A stretch of DNA of 64,000 nucleotides from Eunapius fragilis (lineage: Eukaryota; Porifera; Demospongiae; Spongillida; Spongillidae), in assembly GCA_963681505.1 (NCBI GenBank), contig OY811976.1, forward strand, positions 8,621,677-8,685,676. The letters are read 5' to 3'. Each line of letters starts with the position of its first letter. Positions within the stretch are counted from its first letter, which is position 1. A model generated the notes under the pieces. It saw nothing but the letters and a program-made list of their open reading frames with translations, was not told the DNA's origin and searched no databases. This document shows, in pieces, positions 23,201-36,200 of this stretch. Made by a program: the position numbers and the translations under genes.

Positions 23201-23897
23201 GTTCCCCTTCCACAGGGGATGTCAGAGGATTAATAGTGTCAACACATTCTTGTCCAGCAATGAAACTGATGTCAGATTCAGAACTGGCATGGCCTAAAAA
23301 AACCCCACAACTAGTGTGTGCCAACAATGGTCTTAGTAGTGCCCTAACCCTCCTCCTCCCCACCCCCACCCCACACCCAACACCAGATAATTATCCTTCA
23401 TGGATACACACACACACACCATCATCCAAGGTCAATGATGTTCTCCAATCCAGTGGGATAAACTCAACTCTCACTTTCTTCCACTGCTCAGCAAAGCTCT
23501 TCTTAGCCACCTGGGTACACGCCTCCCTGAAGCTGCACAGGTTAGGAAATATTATCAACTATGTACAGCAGAGATAGAAGTAGAGGCATAGGAACAAACT
23601 TAATGGAGGATGGTCTAGGTATTTTAACCATACGTGGTGATAATTGAGTGAATATGACTCTCAGAGGCCCCCCCTCCCCCTCCCCCCTCTCCCTCCCAGA
23701 TTAGGGCTGCTTCTGTGAAGAAGAGATATTGCCATACAGCATAACGGCTCAGTTACATTGCTGCACATAACATGTAATAATTTACGGCATCTCACTGACG
23801 GTTCATTTCAGTATCGAGAGCATTACAAAAGATCTGCATTTTAAATACATACATACATACATACATACATACATACATACATACATACATACATACA

Positions 23898-23931
<34 letters not shown>

Positions 23932-24551
23932 CATGCATGCATGCATGCATGCATGCATACATACATACATACATACATACATACATACATACATACACAC
24001 ACATACATACATACATACATACAGACATACACACACACAGACACACACACATACACACATACACACACAGATATCACTCACTCTGATGTACTCTTGGTGA
24101 TGTCAGATGTATCCATGTTCTGCCCAATACCATGGATAACAAACACCAGGTGACCGATTGGTGGAAGTTGGTCGTCCTGAGAGGCGCTTTCCTTGTACCC
24201 TCTCTTCACACATATACCACCGAACGACTCTGACTTTTTCAAAATCTCTCCAATTTTGGTCATCACCATTGTTGAAATTTCCTTTTTGAGCTTCCAGATG
24301 TCTCCATTGTACATCCAAATGATTTCACACGTTTCAAGAGCCAGGCGGTCAATCACAACTTAAAGTTAACAGGGATAGTTACCATGGCAATGAAAGAGAA
24401 TTGAGCCAGTAACATGTGGGAGGGGAGTAGGGAGGGAAAGATGTGGGGGAGAGCCTTAGTTAGTATTTATGTCATCAGGAGTTTATAAGTTTATCAGTGA
24501 CATACATGTGTGTGTATGTGTGTGTGTGTGCGTGCGTGTGTGTGTGTGTAT

Positions 24552-24593
<42 letters not shown>

Positions 24594-24883
24594 CTTACAG
24601 TCCTCCTGTTGTGCAGGCTTGCCCAGACTCTTCAGCCTTACCTCTGCTGCTTGCCTAAGCACAGCTTCACTCTGTTTCTATTGCAGAACAGCACTTCTTT
24701 TACATACCCATCTTTTGATCTTGTGTTATAAACTATGTCCTAAGGAAATTGTTTTGTTCTATCACCTAACATGCTAAATATTCATTTCTCCTTCCGCTCC
24801 CTTCCCGCCTCTCTCCCGCTCTCTTCCCGCCTCTCTCCCGCTCTCTTCCCACCTCTCCCTTCCTGCCTCTTTCCTGCTCTTCC

Positions 24884-24936
<53 letters not shown>

Positions 24937-27900
24937 TACTCTTAGTATTGCTCCCTCCATATTTACCCCTGCACTACAACTTCCTTCCTTTCCCTCCCTC
25001 CGAGTACCCACCTTGTCTCTCATCTCAGGACCACAGTGCTTCTTCTCAATACTCAGTGCCTCTGCCTCCTCAAAAGGGTACCACTTGTCCCCTTGGACCT
25101 CAAACCAGGTGCCTCGGAGCATTGTGAAGTGATCAGCTGCAATGAAGCCAGCTCTCCATTACCACGCCGCACACACCCATTCAAGGGATAACACGGGTAC
25201 ATATGACAGTTGGAACTAATCCCACATGGACAAAATGGATGAGAAAAGGTTTCAGCTGTCAGGAATAATGAGTGACCACATTTTAGCCATGAAGCCATAT
25301 ACCTAACCATTCATACAATGATATCACCAATATTGATTAGTTGGCTCTATAAGTGTTTAGGGCAACACTGGGGTGTCTGTACACACACTGCAGATTTCTT
25401 TAGCATGCGCACTGATTGTTTGGGTTGTTACCATTGTTGTATACAAATATACACATATAGTTTAATGCCATCTAAAGAGTGGTTCTGGAACCGTTCTATC
25501 GCATTAGCGTGAACTCATCACCTAGCCAATTTCATACCATCAAATTATACCCCACAGAATTGCTATTTATATAACATCCTGGCTGTACACACTCATGGTT
25601 GTATGCACATCATGGGATGGATACATCAGTAACCAATGAATACCTTTTACTTTCTTCACCAGCTCTTGATATTTCGAAAGTTTGTCCAAAACACCCATAA
25701 AATCGTCAAACTTCGTCTTAGTATCGTCAAGTTTAATTGCTCTTTCAACAGCCCTCAGTAGCTTAGCAGATTTGCTTTCTTGTGACGACACTTTATCGTT
25801 GTCCACTTCATCCTTCTCCTCCCTCGTGATCAAACCAGCTGTGCACAACTGGGGGGCCACCTCACATGCATTTATCTTTTTAGAATCCGAAAAGTCACTT
25901 CTGAAAACCTCATGTGGGTCTAAAATGAAAAGTAGACATATTTCATTTGGATATGCCATAACATGTTTTAATAATTAATCAGTGAGCACTCTTTATACAT
26001 GACTTGCACCCCAAAACATGGACATGGAAACCATAACATAAACCTCTTTCTTGTAAGTCTTTGAGCCCCCCCCCCCCCCCCCCCCCCTCCTCCCCTAGTA
26101 GTGTCCTACACTGAAATATACCATTTTACATGAAATGTGTATACGTACGATTTCGAATCATGAAAGCACGTACACACACACAAGCACACACATACACACA
26201 GACACAAAAAACACATGCACACACACACACATACACATACATGCACATCAGCACGCACGCACACATCAGCACACACATCAGCACACACACATCACACACA
26301 TCAGCACGCACTACTGACCACTCCAGTATATGGCTCGGCACATCATTGTTTTCAGGTTGGCTTCGTACAGGTCCCCCATGACGTCAACAGCACCGGGGGC
26401 AGAGGGGTCACCCAGGAGGGTCTGGTACCTCACCTCAAGCTTCAGTGAGTCCCCACCACTGAAGGGCTGCCAGTACTTGCCAGTCTTTGTGTGGAACCAG
26501 CGAACCTCATGTATTTGAAGGGGCAGTATAGGCTGGAGAAATGAGGGAAGAAAAAAATGGTATCAGTAATGACGTGTCTTCCTTGTGCACACAGAGGGAT
26601 GTGTGTCTGTGTGCATGTGTGTGTGTGTGTGGATGTGTGTATGTGTATGTGTATGTGTGTGTGTATGTGTGCATGTAATAGATTCTCTTTTTGTCTTTTT
26701 TGTGAGTGAGGTTGCAAATGACCACAAACATTGCACACTATGCAAAAACAAAACACATTGCAAATGTTTATATTAGACACTCGCACACATGCACACACAC
26801 ACACATACACACACAGCAGTGGGAACCTAGCATCAAGCATTACCGGTGGTAGGATGGCTCCAATTGGAGGTGGTGGTGTTGCCTGATACGTGTAGAGGGA
26901 CTGAGCCGGCAGCTGCAAAGGAGCTCCATTGGGGGGCGCAGCCTGGTAGGGAGGCATGACCTGTGGGGGTGCGGTCTGATACCCTTGGTACTGCTGATGT
27001 GGAGGCGTGGCCTGATAGATGTAAGGAGGGCCCTGATATGTGCCGGCTGGGGGTGGGGCATAATATGAGGCACCTGGGGGCGGAGCCTGATACGTAGCAC
27101 TAGGAGGCAGGGTCTGATATGAAGCACCCGGGTGCATGGGCATATATGGACCTTGTGGCTGGTATGGAGCACTCGGGAAGGGGCCTTGTTGTGGCTGGTA
27201 TGGAGCACCTGGAATTGGACCTTGCTGCGGCTGGTAGGGAGCACCTGGAATGGGACCCTGGTAGTATGGCTGTTGAGGGTACTGTAAGGCGGGGTTGTAG
27301 TAAGGTTGTTGTGGTGGTGCACTGGGCGTGGCCTGGTATGATGGTGGGGGTGGGGCGGAGGGCGTGGCTTGGTTTGGATTCTGTGGAGGTCCTGCAAGAC
27401 TGCCAGTTGCGGGCAGTGCCTCTGTATCCTGGATTGGAGGGGGGGGGGGGGGGGGGAGGGAGGAGGGGGGAAGGGATGAGGGTACACATAGGAAAGAGGT
27501 GATGCTGGATATAATGAGGAATCCAATTGTAGTGGCAAAATAGAAGGCACTGATGGTACATACAGTTACACCAGTATACCACTCCTCCCTCCCCTCCCTC
27601 TTCCCTCAGTAACCCCAACCCCTTACTACTCCTACACAAAAACTTCATTAAGAGGGTTGACCTCGGGGGGGGGGGGATCACATTCATCTACACGTAAACG
27701 AGGCCATCATTTCAAGACGTTAAACCATCAAGGGAGAAGGAGAAGCCTGAAGGCCGGGGGTGGGGGGAGGGGGGGGGGGGGGGGGGGGGGACGTGCTGAA
27801 TCATTGGCGGCCGTTCGCCTGGCTAGTACATACAGGCTTAGACCGTGGCTATAATCAGTGGCGGAGTTAGGGGGTGGCAGGCTGGAGGGAGCTTGCCCCC

Positions 27901-28284
27901 CCACGATTTAGGTTTGTACAGTGATGTCAATGCTTGGCCCCCGCTATTGATATCAACAGAGGTACTCCCTTGCCTTAGACGGCCCCTCCTACTATAAAAT
28001 CCTGGCTCCGCCAGTGGCTATAATACGGGCAGGTGCTCACACAGAACATGCCAATCTTATATCATACGTATAGGCCCACGAGCACCGTGGGGTTTCAAGA
28101 GGCTGTGGTTAGCCCAAAGTGTATCCCCCGTTCGCACGCGACCAGAGAGCGCGAAACGAACGTCACACAGACCCACAATTAAGGGCAGTCTGACCTTACT
28201 GCTCAGTTTAGGCGGGGGAGGTCGCTCTGGCTTCGGCAAGCTATTCGGCGACTCTTCGCTCCGACCCTTTCGCAGCAGAGACAT
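19441..28284 (-). CDS. DDHD-family phospholipase with embedded CARD-like exon
   Basis: Exons: 28284-28195, 27428-26844, 26532-26319, 25919-25644, 25136-25012, 24677-24599, 24358-24082, 23532-23420, 22879-22773, 22340-22037, 21622-21555, 20781-20623, 20174-19947, 19695-19662, 19604-19441; about 940 residues. Order: short basic start; Pro/Tyr/Gln-rich region (31-225); first half of the WWE-like module (VRWFHTKTGKYWQPFSGGDS); CARD-like exon (297-388); second half (LRGTWFEVQGDKWYPFEEAE); HLVFVIHGIGQ; catalytic AHSLGS with Ser about 658; VGSPLGIF; HHPSDPVAYRLEPLI; and HTGYWTSAD near the C-terminus, the last three being the metal/catalytic DDHD region. By family it would be an intracellular PA-preferring phospholipase A1 acting at ER/Golgi membranes; no SAM domain was seen. 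Exon 1 needs donor AAG/GTCAGA to stay in frame, and 22037 needs a GC donor. Several introns hold minisatellites. Confidence 0.85.
20900..21365. repeat. 26-bp minisatellite in DDHD intron
   Basis: About 17 copies of AGGCCTCATAGGGTGTCCCT plus TACCTT. In the sense of the gene (minus strand) every unit contains AAGGTAAGG, a near-perfect 5' splice-site sequence. Confidence 0.85.
21395..21537. repeat. (GGT)n tract
   Basis: Imperfect GGT/GTT triplet run of about 140 bp in the same intron, just downstream of exon 21622-21555. Confidence 0.9.
22885..23130. repeat. 20-bp minisatellite next to a splice acceptor
   Basis: About 12 copies of GAGGGTTAAGAGGCAACATG, starting directly at the acceptor of exon 22879-22773. 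Confidence 0.85.
23846..24070. repeat. (CATA)n / (CATG)n microsatellite
   Basis: Tetranucleotide array in the intron after exon 24358-24082, breaking into CATG and then CA repeats at its right end. Confidence 0.95.
24883..24935. repeat. Poly-C run
   Basis: A run of about 53 C in the intron between exons 25136-25012 and 24677-24599. Such runs often vary in length or mark assembly weak points. Confidence 0.9.
27848..28024. mobile_element. hAT-type MITE with 8-bp target duplication
   Basis: The element is 27856-28016 (161 bp) with ends CAGTGGCGGAG and CTCCGCCAGTG. It is flanked on both sides by GCTATAAT (27848-27855 and 28017-28024). An 8-bp duplication with CAGTG-type ends is the signature of hAT transposons. 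It sits in intron 1 of the DDHD gene. Confidence 0.85.
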
Positions 28285-29434
28285 AATTTATGAACAGCTA
28301 TAACGATCGATCGCCACACCCCTTCACAATGAAAATTGTCACGCCTTGTCCAAACAATAATGACCTAGTGTCTTTTCTTTTGTAAAATGATGTTCACATG
28401 GTATGCTTGTTTTTTATTTTTTTTTGCATAGCAGCAAATGGATCGCATTAGCAGTAGGAGCGGAACACTAGGCTATTAGTACGTGTACTGTAGTCTCGTA
28501 ACCAGACCTATTATCATCTTCAGGGCATGCAGCGGGTGAATTATGAATTCAGTACCGCACGTGAAAGTGGTTACATAGAGGTGATGTAATCCATCCGCTG
28601 CTGGGCCTGGGTACGAGACTAGGTTTGTGATCAAAAGGGGCCGGGCCGTTCATAAATATAGCAGTATATACATAAATAGCAGCATACATATGATGTAACA
28701 AAACAATGCAAGGCACGCGTGACGTCAATGCAACTCCTCTATTCATCTACCTGCTAATACTGTGAAGTAAATGTAACCACTATGTATAGTTGATAGGACA
28801 TGTATTCATGATTCTAGTTTTTAGTTGCGGGGGCAGCGGGAAGGCGGGAACCAAACCTTGTTTTTCAATTTACATGTAGTATACCATCTAATCACGTCAT
28901 CGACAACGCATAAAATCTATGGGGAAAATTGTGCTCCTCCTCCTATGTCTTGTGCATGTATTTAAAAAATCAAGATTCTTTTATACAGCAATGCACACTC
29001 AATGTGGTCAGCAAACTGACAGTAGATCGTCTAAGAGAGCCTCTCCGCGGGAACCTTGCATAGACAACGTTATTGCGGTCACCAGGTATTAAACAACTTT
29101 TGAGGCTATTTATCTGAACTATTTGAGGCATAACGTTGTCAATATTGATGGGAAAAAAATCTGAACTCCTTCCCCTAACAATAGATATAACTAACGCGGT
29201 CGTTAACTTTTATAAACATTGCACGAACGGCGGGAACCACGCGGGAGCATATGTTCCCGCGTCGTCCGTACTTTAAGCATACATGTTGTGGGTTGGTTCT
29301 AGATCTAATTTTTAAAAAGGGCCGAATCGCCGAACGTCTTCTGAAAGCGATCGCGTCTGCATTGACTTGCACACAAATAATAGTACGTACATCAAATCAA
29401 TTACTATTGCTATTACATTGCGACCGTTCTCCAA
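28285..29434. other. Spacer between DDHD and aminopeptidase genes
   Basis: Both flanking genes run on the minus strand, so this holds the DDHD promoter and the 3' end of the aminopeptidase gene. No clear TATA box. Apart from the foldback element at 28491-28621 no feature stands out. Confidence 0.5.
28491..28621. mobile_element. Foldback element, family B
   Basis: Ends TAGTCTCGTAACCAGACC and GGGCCTGGGTACGAGACTA are imperfect inverted copies. Related pieces are at the left edge of the window (about 1-55), 37204-37328 and 51452-51502. Confidence 0.6.
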
Positions 29435-29619
29435 TCACATGGTGCCATTTAGCCATTCCTTCACGACACATAAGTCTCTCTTCAGCCAGCTGGCGTTGAT
29501 TCTGATCGTCTCGCAGTTCTGTTTCACGGAGGTCTGGGCAAGAGGACAGGGATTTTCCCTGAAGAACTCCTCTATGTCATTGGCCTTTTCCTCAGTGGCA
29601 AAAGACGATGTCGTAATCT

Positions 29620-29675
<56 letters not shown>

Positions 29676-31818
29676 ACGTGTGCATGTGTGCGTGCGTGCG
29701 TGTGTATGTATATGTGTGTGCACATGTGTACGTACATGCAAGTATGTGTGCATGCGCATGCACACATGTGCATGTGAATAAAAGATGATTATTACACACA
29801 TTTTTCTGGGGGCACCGAAGCTTACGCCAACAAGCTTGCTGAGCACAAAGCTGCAAGTGTTGTAAGCCTTGTTCACTGAGGCCCAGTGCTTCTTAACGTA
29901 TTCCCACACCATGTTGTGACTTTCAACACTGCCAAGGGAACAGAGGCTTCAAATGTCGTCCCAATCCCAGCGGCCCCAAAAGACAAAACAACCATTTTAT
30001 AAAGAGATAACTAAACTCACCTCTTCAGACATGACAAGCAGACAATAGGTATATTCTGGGGGAGGACCTTGCCCTGCAGTCACATGGAAGGTCACGTGAC
30101 AACAGGGAAAAAAAAACACGTGTGACACATGTGGGCACAGGCTTACAGAGAAGGTGAAGTCAAGCAGCCGGGCAACGAGGTCCCTGGACTGCAAGTAGCC
30201 CATGGCACGGTACAGTTTGGCCAACTCATCACTAGACTTGGCGCCGTCATGGAGCTGAGAGGAGCAGAGAAGAAAAGCAACACATGCGAGAATGTTCAAG
30301 CTACACATGTGTACATACATGTCAAAGAACATATATACATACATGCATGTACCCTCCCTCACACATGAACTCATAAGTGCGCATGTAAAAACGCACGCCC
30401 AAACACACACACACATGCACACATGTATGCACACACAAAATATAAATTCACACACACATACATTCAGACACACAATACACACAGGCATGCACACATTCAT
30501 GCTCACACACACACACACACACCTCACCTCCATCAGCTGCTGGTAGGTCACCTCATCCCCATGCCTTGCCACAACACCGTAGACAGCTGCCTTCAGGTCA
30601 GGAATGATCTGTTGCCTACCACCAATGTGGTCAACAAACTGCCTCCTGGCTTCTGCAATGACACCCTGATCTCCATAGAAACCAAGCGTCATCACCAGCA
30701 TGGAGCGGAGCATGGAGTCTAAAGGGGCTGGGGAAGAGAGAAGGGCAAGAAAATGAAAAGGGGTGGGGAGGAGAGAAGGACATGAAAGGGCTGGGGAGGA
30801 GAGAAGAAAATGAAAGGGCTGGGGAGGAGTGAAGAACATGAAAGGGCTGGGGAGGATAGAAGGACATGAAAGGGCTGGGGAGGAGAGAAGAAAATGAAAG
30901 GGCTGGGGAGGAGTGAAGAACATGAAAGGGCTGGGGAGGATAGAAGGACATGAAAGGGCTGGGGAGGAGAGAAGAAAATGAAAGGGCTGGGGAGGACTGA
31001 AGAACATGAAAGGGCTGGGGAGGATAGAAGAAAATGAAAGGACTGGGGAGGAGTGAAGAACATGAAAGGGCTGGGGAGGATAGAAGGACATGAGGAGTTG
31101 TAAATCTGAGAGGAAACAGAGTAGATCTAGATAAAGAATGAGGTGGGAGAGGAGGTGGGGAGACAATGGAAAACCAGAGCTCATGAGATGGATGTGAGGA
31201 GGAAGAAGTGAAGGAGGCTTAGGGCCCAAGGTACTAGGAAATAAGGCCTGGGGCAGAGGTACAGTACGGACTGGGGCAGAGGTACAGTAAGGAGCGGGGG
31301 TTGAACTACGAGTATGAGGGTAATGGCAGGAGGCATGGCAGGACAGAGGAGATGGGGGAGGGGCCTGCAGTCTAGAGCACTCACAGTCTGTGTCCTTAGG
31401 GGTCCACCCTAGCCTACTCATGGCTGGTCCCAGCAGAGACAAGACATACTTCTGGAAGGCAGGGTGGAAGTCAGTGTGGCTGAAGAGAAGGTCCAGGTGA
31501 GAGAGGGTATCAGTGATGCTGTCCCAGACAGTGAAGCTCGTCTCATTGACAAAGCTCTGCAGGAGCTTGAGGATATCCACTGTGTTCCTGCCAACACCAA
31601 TACAAGCCTGTGTGTGTGTGTGTGTGTGTGTGTTGCGTGTGTGTGTGTGTGTACATGATGTCATGTTAGTTGCACATGGTGACTAAGTAACACTTGTATA
31701 TGGTGGTGTGTGTGTGAGTTTACATAATGTTATTTGCATCATGGTGACTTCTCTAACTATATATTATGGTGGTCTGTGTGTGTGTGTGTTGCGTGATTGC
31801 AGATGCAATAGTGGCTAG

Positions 31819-31873
<55 letters not shown>

Positions 31874-33183
31874 TGTGTGGCTCTGCACTTGGACGTGAAT
31901 AGTAAAAGTCAATCAACAGCTCCTCCTCCTCCTCCCCCTCCCCCCCCGCCCCCAAGTCCACTCACCAGTGCCACCGTGTCCTCAATGATGGGGATCCTGT
32001 CTCTCTCCTCCAGCTCTCCTCTCTTCAGGGCTTCTAACAGCCGTCCAAATGTACTCTGTGGGTAGCTGGTCCGGTAGTACCCTTCTCTGTTTGGATTGAT
32101 CTGGGGAGGAGGGGAGGGAGAGGGAGGGGGAGGAGGGAGAAGAAAAAAAGACCAAAAGAGAAGGAGACAAGAGAAGCATGTGAGGAATGGGGAGGAGGAG
32201 GGGAAGGGAGGAGATGTGGATGCTAAAAAAAAAAAACAGACAGCATAGACTGCACCAACCAGTAGCCACTCCTCTGGCCCCACCCCTTCCAGGACCACAG
32301 TGTCCGACTCCTTCTCCAGCACAAAGGTGAGGGCGTTGCGCTTTTTACGTGTTGCTATGGTGATTGGGACTGCCCACCTCATACTCCCAAACCCTTGGAG
32401 CGAAAAAAGAAAATTGAATACCAGCTATGCAATGAACAAGACACAAAGCTGCACAGACACACGTAATGTCAGCCTCCCATATCATGCCCACTACCTTCTT
32501 AACCATATATGGGTACATCACTGTGTTGCACACGTCACTGTCGTCAACTCCACCTACTCCCATATGCACACTTTGCTAATACACATGTAGTCCTGAGCTC
32601 ATCAGGTAACCTCTAACGGCACCATATGAATACATTTAGGGCTCAGAGCATTGGTTAACTATATGCATCAACGTTATGCGTAAGGAGGAGGGAGGAGGGT
32701 GGGAGGAAGGAGGGAGGAGGGTGGAAGGAAGGAGGGTGGGAGGGAGGAGGGAGGGAGAGGGAAGGAGAGAAATAGAGAAGAGAAAAGAAGTGGGGGGGGG
32801 GGGGGGTCTTACCAGCAATGGAACCAGTGCCACAGTACTTTTGTTGGGATACAGTCAGAATCCTGTTGTTTCCATCCTTGCAAATGAGGCACACTTATCA
32901 CACACACACTTTGGACACCAGTAAAGCTGGTCGTAAGTAATACCTGCTTTTCCTGGACTGAGAGAAGGGGGAACCCCATCTGCTTGGTCCACGTCCTCAT
33001 CACTGAACCTACAGGCTTGCCACTGGACTTCTCCAAGGCCTCCCACAGGTCATCTGAGATGTGGTGGTAGTGTGTGTGTGTGTGTGTGTGCACGAGTGTG
33101 CATGTGTGCATGTCGTGAGTACACATGTATGCATTTATTATAAACCTGCACATCAGAACAGATGTTTGTATGCTAACACAATT

Positions 33184-33235
<52 letters not shown>

Positions 33236-36200
33236 CAGTAGATGCATTCTTATACTGGTGTTCTGTGAGGTATTGCTTCATTCCCTTGCGAAATGCCTGC
33301 CACAAAGGTGGTAAGGTCATGTCATTGTGAGCACTGCTGGTACCGGGAGGGGCGGGGGGCGGGGCTGAGGGACTTACAGATGGCCACACCTACCTCATCA
33401 CCAATCCACCCGTGCAGCATGCGTATGACACACGCCCCCTTGGAGTACGAGATGGCATCAAATATCTGCTCCACTTCAGCGGGACTGCCAACTGGGACCT
33501 TGGGGGAAGAGGAAAGGTGGAGAGAGGGGGAGGGAGAAAGGGAGGGAGGAGAGGGAAGGGGAGGAGAGGGGAGGGGAGGGGAGGAGAGGGAAGGGGAGGA
33601 GAGGGGAGGGGAGGGGAGGAGAGGAGAGGGGAGGAGGGAAGGGGAGGAGAGAGAAGGGGAGGAGAGGGAAGGGGAGGAGAGGGAAGGGAGGAGAGGGGAG
33701 GGGAGGATGGGGTGCAGAGGAGTGGGAAGGGGAGGATGGGGAGCAGAGGAGAGAGAAGGGGAGGAGGGAAGGGAGGAGAGGGAAGGGGAGGATGGGAGCA
33801 GAGGAGAGGGAGGACCAAGAAGGATGGGGAGGAGAGGGATGGGAGAAAGGAGAGGGTGAAGGTGAAGCAGAAGGGGGAGGATGAGAGAGGAGGAAGGGGA
33901 GGAGAGGGAGGAGGTAGAAGAGGATAGGAAGAGAGGGAAGGGGAGGAAGAGAAGGGTGCTCTAGATAGAGACCTATACATTTTCCCCAAGTTATGAGTGC
34001 ACCTCAATGGGATGGCTGCTGGCCAGTGAGTCTGGAGCCATGGCAGAGTATTCGGTGGTGACAAACTGGGTCCATATCTGGTACTCAGGGTGGCAGTGAT
34101 CTACACACAGGTACTCTATCCAGGAGGCAAAACCTTCATTGAGCCAGAGGTGGGTCCACCACTCCATGGTAACCTAGGGTAGGTGAGGGGTGAAGGAGGA
34201 TGGAGAGGGTCAAGATGGGAAGGTGGTGGTGAGGGAGAGAAGTAGGGTGGGTTCACGTTAAAAGTTGCTTTCAGAACGTACCAGATTGCCAAACCACTGA
34301 TGGGCCAATTCATGACCTATGTAAGATGGGGATTGGTGGGTGAATGGTTTACCAAGCTGCCATTCCATTTGGAGCACACTAGGACATACCGACGATCAGG
34401 GCTACGTACTGCTTAGTAGTAGTGGAGCTGTTCTGGTCTATGAGAAGGGCACGCTCCCTGCATAGAGAGAAAGAGAGCGAGAGAGAGAGAGAAGAGAGAG
34501 AGAGAGGGGGGGACGGAGAGGGAGAGGGAGAGAGAGAGAGAGAGAGAGAGAGGTAGGGAGGGAGGGAGAAAGAGGGAGAGAGAGAGAGAGAGGGGGGGGA
34601 CGGAGAGGGAGAGGGAGAGAGAGAGAGAGAGAGAGGTAGGGAGGGAGGGAGAAAGAGGGGGAGAGAGAGAGAGAGAGAGAGAGAGGGATGGAGAGGGAGA
34701 GGGAGAGGGAGAGAGAGAGGTAGGGAGGGAGGGAGAGGGAGAGGGAGAGAGAGAGAGAGATAGAGAGAGATAAGAGGACACAAAGGAGAGAAGACAGAAT
34801 GGTAAAGGGGTAGAGGGGGTGTAGCTTTGAGTTGACATACCGATACGTTACCAGTCCCCAGTTCTCCATGGCACCTGTGGTTGGAAGTGGAGGGGGGGGG
34901 GGAGCAAAGTTGGCATATGAAGTAATTCATTCAAGTTGATGACACACAAACACATACACGTAAACCACCACACCAATGCATATCAGTGCACGAACAGCAC
35001 ACACAACATACACACATAATTACAACTACGAAAATGCATCACGCAATGCATTTAGACACACACGATAACACAAAATGGAGGTCCCTTGTTGCCCACTTAA
35101 CCGAATCCTAGTTCTGGGATAGCAATGAGGTCTAACTTCGGTAGGCAGTAAGGGGTATCAAAGTATCTGGCATAAAATGGCATTGTCTTCACAGCTACCT
35201 GGTGTGGAGAGAGAGAGAGATGACTTGTGATCAACCAAGACCTCCCCCCACCACCCTCCCCTCATACTCTTCCCCATTTGTACCATTCCCCCTCTTCCCC
35301 CCCCCCCTCCCCCAACTTACACTCAGTGCAAAGCGGCCCTTGTCGGCCTTCCCCACGGGGGTGAAGACCCTGATCAGCAGTCCTTCTTCATCCCTCTCCT
35401 CCACGTGGTCAAACTCTCCCACCACAAACGCCAGCAGGTAGGTGGACATGACTGGAGTGCGGGCAAAGGCAACCCGCTTCCTGCCTCCCTCTAACTCCTT
35501 CGTCTCCACTTCATTCTATACAATGCCCACCATCAAGCAGTTTGGGGGGTGGGGGGTGGGTTGAAGTATCTTTGTTATGCAAAACCACTTTTGCTATTTT
35601 CTCTATGCCCTACCCACCCACCATGTTGGAGAGAGCGGTGAGGTGCTTTGGGATCACCATGGCAACGTCAAAGGTAGCCTTGATGGCTGGTTCGTCCCAA
35701 CAAGGGAGAGCTCTCCTGGCGTCAGTGGACTGCACGGGGACATGGGGAAGAGGTGGAAGGACAGTAATATGCTTACGTAGGTCTGTAAAATAACTTGCAT
35801 TGAAATTAAAAAAAAAAATGAAATGAAGCTACAAAGGTGACCTCTGCTACAAAGGTGACCTCTGGTTGTAGTGTTTATGGCCAAAAATTTGCCCAGGATT
35901 GGATGTGCATGTTCATCTAGAGGCTACGTGGGGCTTTAAAAAGAAGCCCCTGGTCAGTGGGCATATGTCCAACATCATACAGTTATAAACCTTAAGCCTT
36001 ACAGGGTGGGGATAGGTCTTCCTTACAGGGTGGGGGTAGGTCTTCCTTACAGGGTGGGGGTAGGTCTTCCTTACAGGGTGGGGGTAGGTCTTCCTTACAG
36101 GGTGGGGGTAGGCCTTCCTTACAGGGTGGGGGTAGGTCTTCCTTACAGGGTGGGGGTAGGTCTTCCTTACAGGGTGGGGGTAGGTCTTCCTTACAGGGTG

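Noticed and set aside
29997..31664. 555-codon minus-strand reading frame
   Set aside because: It strings together parts of aminopeptidase exons with intron minisatellite and CA repeat; the real exons use other frames in places and are bounded by splice sites.
33293..34064. Glu/Gly- or Pro/Leu/Ser-rich frames of 170-224 codons
   Set aside because: Products of the GGGGA-rich intron tract of the aminopeptidase gene.
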